From an uncultured Clostridia bacterium (GTDB taxonomy: Bacteria > Bacillota > Clostridia > Christensenellales > UBA1242), in NCBI GenBank assembly GCA_947631875.1, contig CANRMV010000035.1, positions 1-9,337 on the forward strand: 9,337 nt of DNA. The letters run 5' to 3'. The notes below the pieces were generated by a model. It did no database searches. It was not told the DNA's origin and was given only the letters and a program-made list of their open reading frames with translations. The position numbers were made by a program, and so were the translations under genes. Position 1 is the stretch's first letter; each line of letters opens with the position of its first letter. Shown here piece after piece: positions 6,047 through 9,337 of the stretch.

Positions 6047-6835
6047 ATGAATTTAGGTTTAAAAAACAGAGTTGTCATCGTAACCGGTGCAGCATCAGGA
6101 ATTGGCAAAGAAATTGCCACTGCATTCTATAAGGAAGGCGCAGTTCTTGCCCTTGCTGACATCAATCTTGCAGGATTGAAAAAATTGCAAAAAGAACTTG
6201 GCGAAAGAGTTTATGTTGAAAAGGTTGATGTAACCAGCCCAGAAAACTGCCAAAAATTTGTTAAAAATGTGGCAAAAAAACTTGGCAGAATTGATGTTCT
6301 GGTAAACAATGCCGGCACAGCAAAAATGGGTGATATGGAAACCTTCCCAGAGGAAACATTTAGGGCTCACGCAGAACTTATGATGTATGCCCCTGTTCGC
6401 CTTACAAATCTTTGCATTCCATATTTCAAAAAAAATGGTTGGGGAAGTGTTGTGAACACCGCATCAATTTTTGGAAAGCAACCAGGCGGACTTATCAGTT
6501 ATGACACAATCAAGGCTGCTGACATCATGATTACAAAGGACTATTCTGCTTATTGTGCACCATTCAATGTGAATGTGAACGCTGTTTGTCCAGGTCCTGT
6601 TGACACTCCACTTTGGCACGCTGATGGCCAACTTGGAGACCAACTTGCTGCCGCAACAGGAATGAAAAGAGAAGAAGCCATTGATTGGTTTGCAAAAACA
6701 AACATTCCAATGGGAAGATATGCAAAGCCAGAAGAAATTGCAAACGCAGTTGTTTTCCTTGCAAGTGAGCCAGCCCACTACATCACAGGCGTTGCACTTA
6801 ATGTTGACGGCGGAATGGTTAAGAGCACTTTCTAA
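6047..6835 (+). CDS. Short-chain dehydrogenase/reductase, Tyr-Lys pair intact
   Basis: 262 residues from the ATG at 6047, chosen because AGGAGGT (6032-6038) precedes it and the protein then starts at a normal SDR N-terminus; the reading frame is open further upstream into the peptidase gene but has no support there. The glycine motif TGAASGIG is at 13-20, VDVTS at 60-64, NNAG at 87-90, Ser140, Tyr152 and Lys156 (SYDTIK). Asp38 at the end of beta-2 favours NAD over NADP. The tetrad position that is usually Asn appears to be Met112 (within AELMMYAPVRLT). The tail has the usual GRYAKPEEIA and NVDGG motifs. It is a soluble cytoplasmic oxidoreductase, probably acting on a hydroxy or keto group; the substrate is not assignable. 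It is clearly distinct from the SDR at 3490-4209, so the two are not a recent duplication. Confidence 0.9.
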   Translation: MNLGLKNRVVIVTGAASGIGKEIATAFYKEGAVLALADINLAGLKKLQKELGERVYVEKVDVTSPENCQKFVKNVAKKLGRIDVLVNNAGTAKMGDMETFPEETFRAHAELMMYAPVRLTNLCIPYFKKNGWGSVVNTASIFGKQPGGLISYDTIKAADIMITKDYSAYCAPFNVNVNAVCPGPVDTPLWHADGQLGDQLAAATGMKREEAIDWFAKTNIPMGRYAKPEEIANAVVFLASEPAHYITGVALNVDGGMVKSTF

Positions 6836-6851
6836 ATCAACAAAAAACATC

Positions 6852-6881
6852 AAAAAAGGAATTGTGAAATTCCTTTTTTTA
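6852..6881. terminator. Bidirectional terminator between the SDR and DUF378 genes
   Basis: AAAAAAGGAATT (6852-6863), loop GTGA, and AATTCCTTTTTT (6868-6879): a perfect 12-bp stem with T runs on both strands. The DUF378 stop codon (6881-6879, minus) overlaps its edge. Confidence 0.9.
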
Positions 6882-7130
6882 TTTTTTGTCTTTATCTTGC
6901 ATTTCCTTTTTGTAAGGGCAGCCAAGATCTAGCATTCCGCGCGAAATGATTGGCGAAATGATAAGCCAAATTGCCGCAAGCAAAATGAGAACATAGATGG
7001 CGATTGCCCAACCATTTCTGTATGCCCCGCAAATCCAAGTGACAAGGTTGAAATTGAAAATTCCAACAAGCCCCCAATTTAATGCGCCAATCAGTGTCAG
7101 CACATATGCGATGTAGTTTGCTATTATCAT
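6879..7130 (-). CDS. DUF378 family small membrane protein (YuzA-like)
   Basis: 83 residues. Two membrane helices are visible (about 5-27 and 41-64). The first holds the family signature IGALNWGLVGIFNFNLV (14-30), which is how DUF378 proteins are recognised. The C-terminus adds a short loop with Cys71 and a very charged tail (KKEMQDKDKK), presumably cytoplasmic. Function is unknown in the family. AAGGAGG lies five bases before the ATG. The gene follows the era terminator; a -10-like TATTAT (7176-7171, minus) has no recognisable -35, so it may depend on read-through from era or a weak promoter. Confidence 0.88.
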   Translation of the reverse strand: MIIANYIAYVLTLIGALNWGLVGIFNFNLVTWICGAYRNGWAIAIYVLILLAAIWLIISPIISRGMLDLGCPYKKEMQDKDKK

Positions 7131-7177
7131 ATTTTCCTCCTTGAAGTTAGTTTTGCCTCAAAAAAAGAAAATAATAC

Positions 7178-7200
7178 AAAAAAAGAGGCTGCCGCCCCTT
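7178..7200 (-). terminator. Rho-independent terminator of the yqfD-ybeY-era operon
   Basis: On the minus strand AAGGGGC, loop GGCA and GCCTCTT form a 7-bp stem (one G.U) followed by a T run. The stem begins with the last two bases of the era stop codon. Confidence 0.8.
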
Positions 7201-8029
7201 AATTATAACCATATTGCCCAATATTTTTATCCCGCCAATTTGTGTCCACCTTAACGAAAAGGTTTATCATGCACTTTTTATCCAGCAACTGCTGGCAATA
7301 TTCTCTTGTTTGCGAGCCGATTTTTTTCAGCATCTTTCCGCCTTTGCCAATGATAATTCCTTTGTGTTGCTCTCTCTCGCAAATAATGTCGATGTCAATT
7401 TTAACAAGTGTTTGTTCTTCAACAAAGGAGGTCACAACCACCGCAACGCCGTGAGGAACTTCTTTGTCAAATTCTTCAAGCATAATCCCGCGCACTTTTT
7501 CGGCAATAAGAAAGTTTATGCTTTTGTCGGTGTATAGTTCTTCGTCAAAAATTGGTTGGCGCTCCGGCAAAAATTCCACAATCTTTTCAACAAGTTCTTT
7601 CATGCCGTTTCCCGTCTGCGAGGAAATTGAAATTGCAGAAAAATCAAATTTTTCTTGTTTTTTATCACTTTTTGTTTGAATTAACAGCAATTTTTCACAT
7701 TTTTTTGATAAATTTTCAATATATTCTTTTTCTTCCTCGTCCATTTTGATGCTGCCGTCAAACAAATATAAAACAACATCCGCCGCCGCAATGGCGTTTC
7801 TAACATTTTTGTTCATAAACTTGTCCAAATTGTTTTTGCTGTGATGTATGCCTGGCGTGTCCACAAAAATTATTTGAGCATTTTCAACATTCAAAATTCC
7901 AAGAATTGAATTTCTGGTTGTCTGCATTCTGTGCGAAACAACTGCCACCTCTTCGCCAACAAGATAGTTTACAAGGCTGCTTTTCCCCGCATTTGGAAGC
8001 CCCAAAACTGCCACATATCCACACTTCAT
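7199..8029 (-). CDS. era: GTPase Era, 30S ribosomal subunit maturation factor
   Basis: 276 residues, somewhat short against about 300 for Era. G1 is GLPNAGKS (10-17), the G2/effector region QTTRNSILGI (36-45), G3 DTPG (57-60) and G4 TKSD (119-122; most Era have NKxD), with a G5-like ISSQ near 135-138. The C-terminal KH domain is clear: HKGIIIGKGGKMLKKIG (222-238) with the GKGG loop, then FVKVDTNWR (258-266). Era binds the 3' end of 16S rRNA through the KH domain and acts as a checkpoint in 30S assembly. The start codon overlaps the ybeY stop (ATGA), with GGAG eight bases upstream, so translation is coupled. Pairing with YbeY, which acts in 16S rRNA 3' maturation, fits the role. Confidence 0.96.
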   Translation of the reverse strand: MKCGYVAVLGLPNAGKSSLVNYLVGEEVAVVSHRMQTTRNSILGILNVENAQIIFVDTPGIHHSKNNLDKFMNKNVRNAIAAADVVLYLFDGSIKMDEEEKEYIENLSKKCEKLLLIQTKSDKKQEKFDFSAISISSQTGNGMKELVEKIVEFLPERQPIFDEELYTDKSINFLIAEKVRGIMLEEFDKEVPHGVAVVVTSFVEEQTLVKIDIDIICEREQHKGIIIGKGGKMLKKIGSQTREYCQQLLDKKCMINLFVKVDTNWRDKNIGQYGYN

Positions 8030-8493
8030 CTATTAACTCCACATTTTTTTAATATTTCATCCGCCGTGCTTTGCATAAGAATTTCATCATCTTTTTCAAT
8101 GTGGTCATAGCCCAAAAGATGCAACAGCCCATGCAAAGCCAAAAAACAAACTTCTCTTTCTGTGCTGTGTCCATATTCTTTTGCCTGACGCTGGGCAACA
8201 TTCTTGCAAATCACAATATCACCCAAAAAAAGCAAATTATCATCAAAATTGCGTTCTTTTTCAAATTTTTTCAACTTTTCACCCACTTTTTTGTTTAAAT
8301 TTGGAAAAGAAAGCACATCGGTAACCTTTTCAAGCCCGCGAAATTTTTTGTTCAATTCACAAATTTCTTTTTCACTCACAAAATTCAAAGAAACAGAAAC
8401 CTCATCAAAATCTTCCTTCAAAACCTCTTCTGCCACTTTGAAAAGTGCGGTGATTTTTCTTTTGTAAGGGGAAATTTTCCCATCAATTATCAT
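8026..8493 (-). CDS. ybeY: Endoribonuclease YbeY, 16S rRNA maturation
   Basis: 155 residues from the ATG at 8493. An upstream in-frame ATG at 8523 would add ten residues but lies deep inside yqfD, while GGGAG sits correctly before 8493. The zinc signature HGLLHLLGYDH gives His121, His125 and His131. TDVLSFP (58-64) and LGDIVIC (90-96) are also conserved family motifs. YbeY is a metal-dependent single-strand RNase involved in 16S rRNA 3'-end processing and ribosome quality control. Its start overlaps the yqfD stop by 11 bases and its stop overlaps the era start, so the three genes form one tightly coupled unit. Length is normal for the family. Confidence 0.96.
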   Translation of the reverse strand: MIIDGKISPYKRKITALFKVAEEVLKEDFDEVSVSLNFVSEKEICELNKKFRGLEKVTDVLSFPNLNKKVGEKLKKFEKERNFDDNLLFLGDIVICKNVAQRQAKEYGHSTEREVCFLALHGLLHLLGYDHIEKDDEILMQSTADEILKKCGVNR

Positions 8494-9337
8494 AATAAAC
8501 TCCCATGTTTTCTTCAACAACAATGCAATAGTTCACAATCGTCACATCCGCTTGGTTTGTTATATTGTAAAATTCTTCTTTTATTTTATCATAGTTTTTT
8601 ATATTTTCCAAAGTTTTTTGCCTTGCTTTTTCAATAAATTCGTCTTTAACATCCTCAAATTTGCTTTCAACAACATTCTCCACAAGTTCATACACCTTCA
8701 CTTTTTCCATTTTAAAAGGCAAAAGCACATTCTTATTCAACTTAACGTCTTCTCTCTCAACCTCATACATTTTGTATGGAATTTTTTCTTTATAGGAATA
8801 AATCACAAGTCCAAAAAGTTTAATCTCGTTTCTTTCCACAAACCTTCCCGTTCTCAAAACTTCAACAACATGTTCGCTGTGGCTGACTTCCGCCTCATAA
8901 TAAACATCTGCCAAAATTTCCGCTTTTGCTTCAACCTTTTTCAAGTTTCCGCTTGTGTCTATGGTGTAAGGCTCAACTAAAACGTCCCCCTTTCGCACAA
9001 AATCCCCAACCTTAACCCTAACCGTTCCAGAAATGAGGTTTATTTGCGTGATTTTGCCATCGTTTTTGGCAATAATTGGTGAAAACTCACCATACATTTG
9101 CTCTGGCAAAACTTTTTCTTTTATGTTTATAACAAGAGTTTGCCCTTTAATCATGCAAGAGGCAAAACTGACTTTGTCAAACTTGTCCACCAATCCTTTT
9201 TCAATTTCTTTCGTATTCAAGTTTGGCATAAAACGCGGATAATTTTGATTTACAAAATCCACTATTTCTGTTTTTGAAAGGCTTTCAACTCCAAGCACAT
9301 CAAATTGCAAAACAAATTGTCTTTGCAAAATAAAGAG
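8483..9337 (-). CDS. yqfD: Sporulation protein YqfD, 5' end beyond window
   Basis: 284 C-terminal residues are visible. The frame is open to the right edge, and a TTG at 9328 is not the true start, since YqfD is near 400 residues in B. subtilis and the N-terminal soluble part and most of the membrane segment are missing here. The visible part begins at the end of a hydrophobic stretch, then FDVLGVESLSKTEIVDFV, an extracytoplasmic beta domain as in YqfD. The family hallmark is IIAKNDGKITQINLISGTV followed by GDFVRKGDVLVEPY, a lipoyl-like hairpin around a conserved Gly-Asp. YqfD is a membrane protein linked to endospore formation, expressed in the mother cell in B. subtilis. Its presence suggests a spore-forming lineage but does not prove sporulation. 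Confidence 0.88.
   Translation of the reverse strand, partial: LFILQRQFVLQFDVLGVESLSKTEIVDFVNQNYPRFMPNLNTKEIEKGLVDKFDKVSFASCMIKGQTLVINIKEKVLPEQMYGEFSPIIAKNDGKITQINLISGTVRVKVGDFVRKGDVLVEPYTIDTSGNLKKVEAKAEILADVYYEAEVSHSEHVVEVLRTGRFVERNEIKLFGLVIYSYKEKIPYKMYEVEREDVKLNKNVLLPFKMEKVKVYELVENVVESKFEDVKDEFIEKARQKTLENIKNYDKIKEEFYNITNQADVTIVNYCIVVEENMGVYYDN

Noticed and set aside
8494..8523. Upstream ATG for ybeY
   Set aside because: No ribosome binding site; the extra ten residues are not YbeY-like, and GGGAG fits the ATG at 8493.
9326..9328. TTG start for yqfD
   Set aside because: The frame stays open to the edge and the visible part lacks the YqfD N-terminus, so the gene begins outside the window.

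Overview
The window is AT-rich chromosomal DNA from a low-GC Gram-positive bacterium, most likely an uncultured member of the Clostridia (Bacillota). The signs are a DnaD-domain replication protein next to a DnaC/DnaI-type helicase-loader ATPase, the order yqfD-ybeY-era (yqfD is a sporulation gene), strong GGAGG-type ribosome binding sites, poly-T terminators and a tRNA-Trp with A1-U72 and encoded CCA. The standard code fits (TGA is used as stop). No phage, transposase or CRISPR array is visible. A species cannot be named from this.

Layout, left to right. (1) 1-883, minus: N-terminal part of an M1-type peptidase-like lipoprotein that runs off the left edge. (2) 993-3330, plus: a two-gene replication operon, a DnaD-like protein with four apparent C-terminal repeats and a DnaC/IstB-type AAA+ ATPase, ended by a bidirectional terminator. 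(3) 3490-4869, minus: a metallo-beta-lactamase-fold hydrolase followed by a short-chain dehydrogenase (SDR) whose catalytic lysine is glutamate and whose gene carries a G8 tract. (4) 4982-5055, plus: tRNA-Trp with its own consensus promoter, then about 160 bp of non-coding DNA with a palindrome and a tandem repeat. (5) 5217-5948 plus, a peptidase E-like S51 protein, and 6047-6835 plus, a second SDR with an intact Tyr-Lys pair; a terminator and a new promoter separate them. (6) 6879-7130, minus: a small DUF378 membrane protein. (7) 7199-9337, minus: an overlapping cluster yqfD (5' end off the right edge), ybeY and era, with a terminator starting in the era stop codon.

Most of this is housekeeping: replication initiation, ribosome maturation (YbeY, Era), tRNA-Trp and a sporulation-associated membrane protein. 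The metabolic genes between are small generic enzymes without an obvious shared pathway. I do not see a convincing new multi-gene system. The observations most worth checking are the Lys-to-Glu SDR with a slippage-prone G tract, the repeat expansion in the DnaD protein, the repeats downstream of tRNA-Trp, and the shortened yqfD-ybeY-era cluster.
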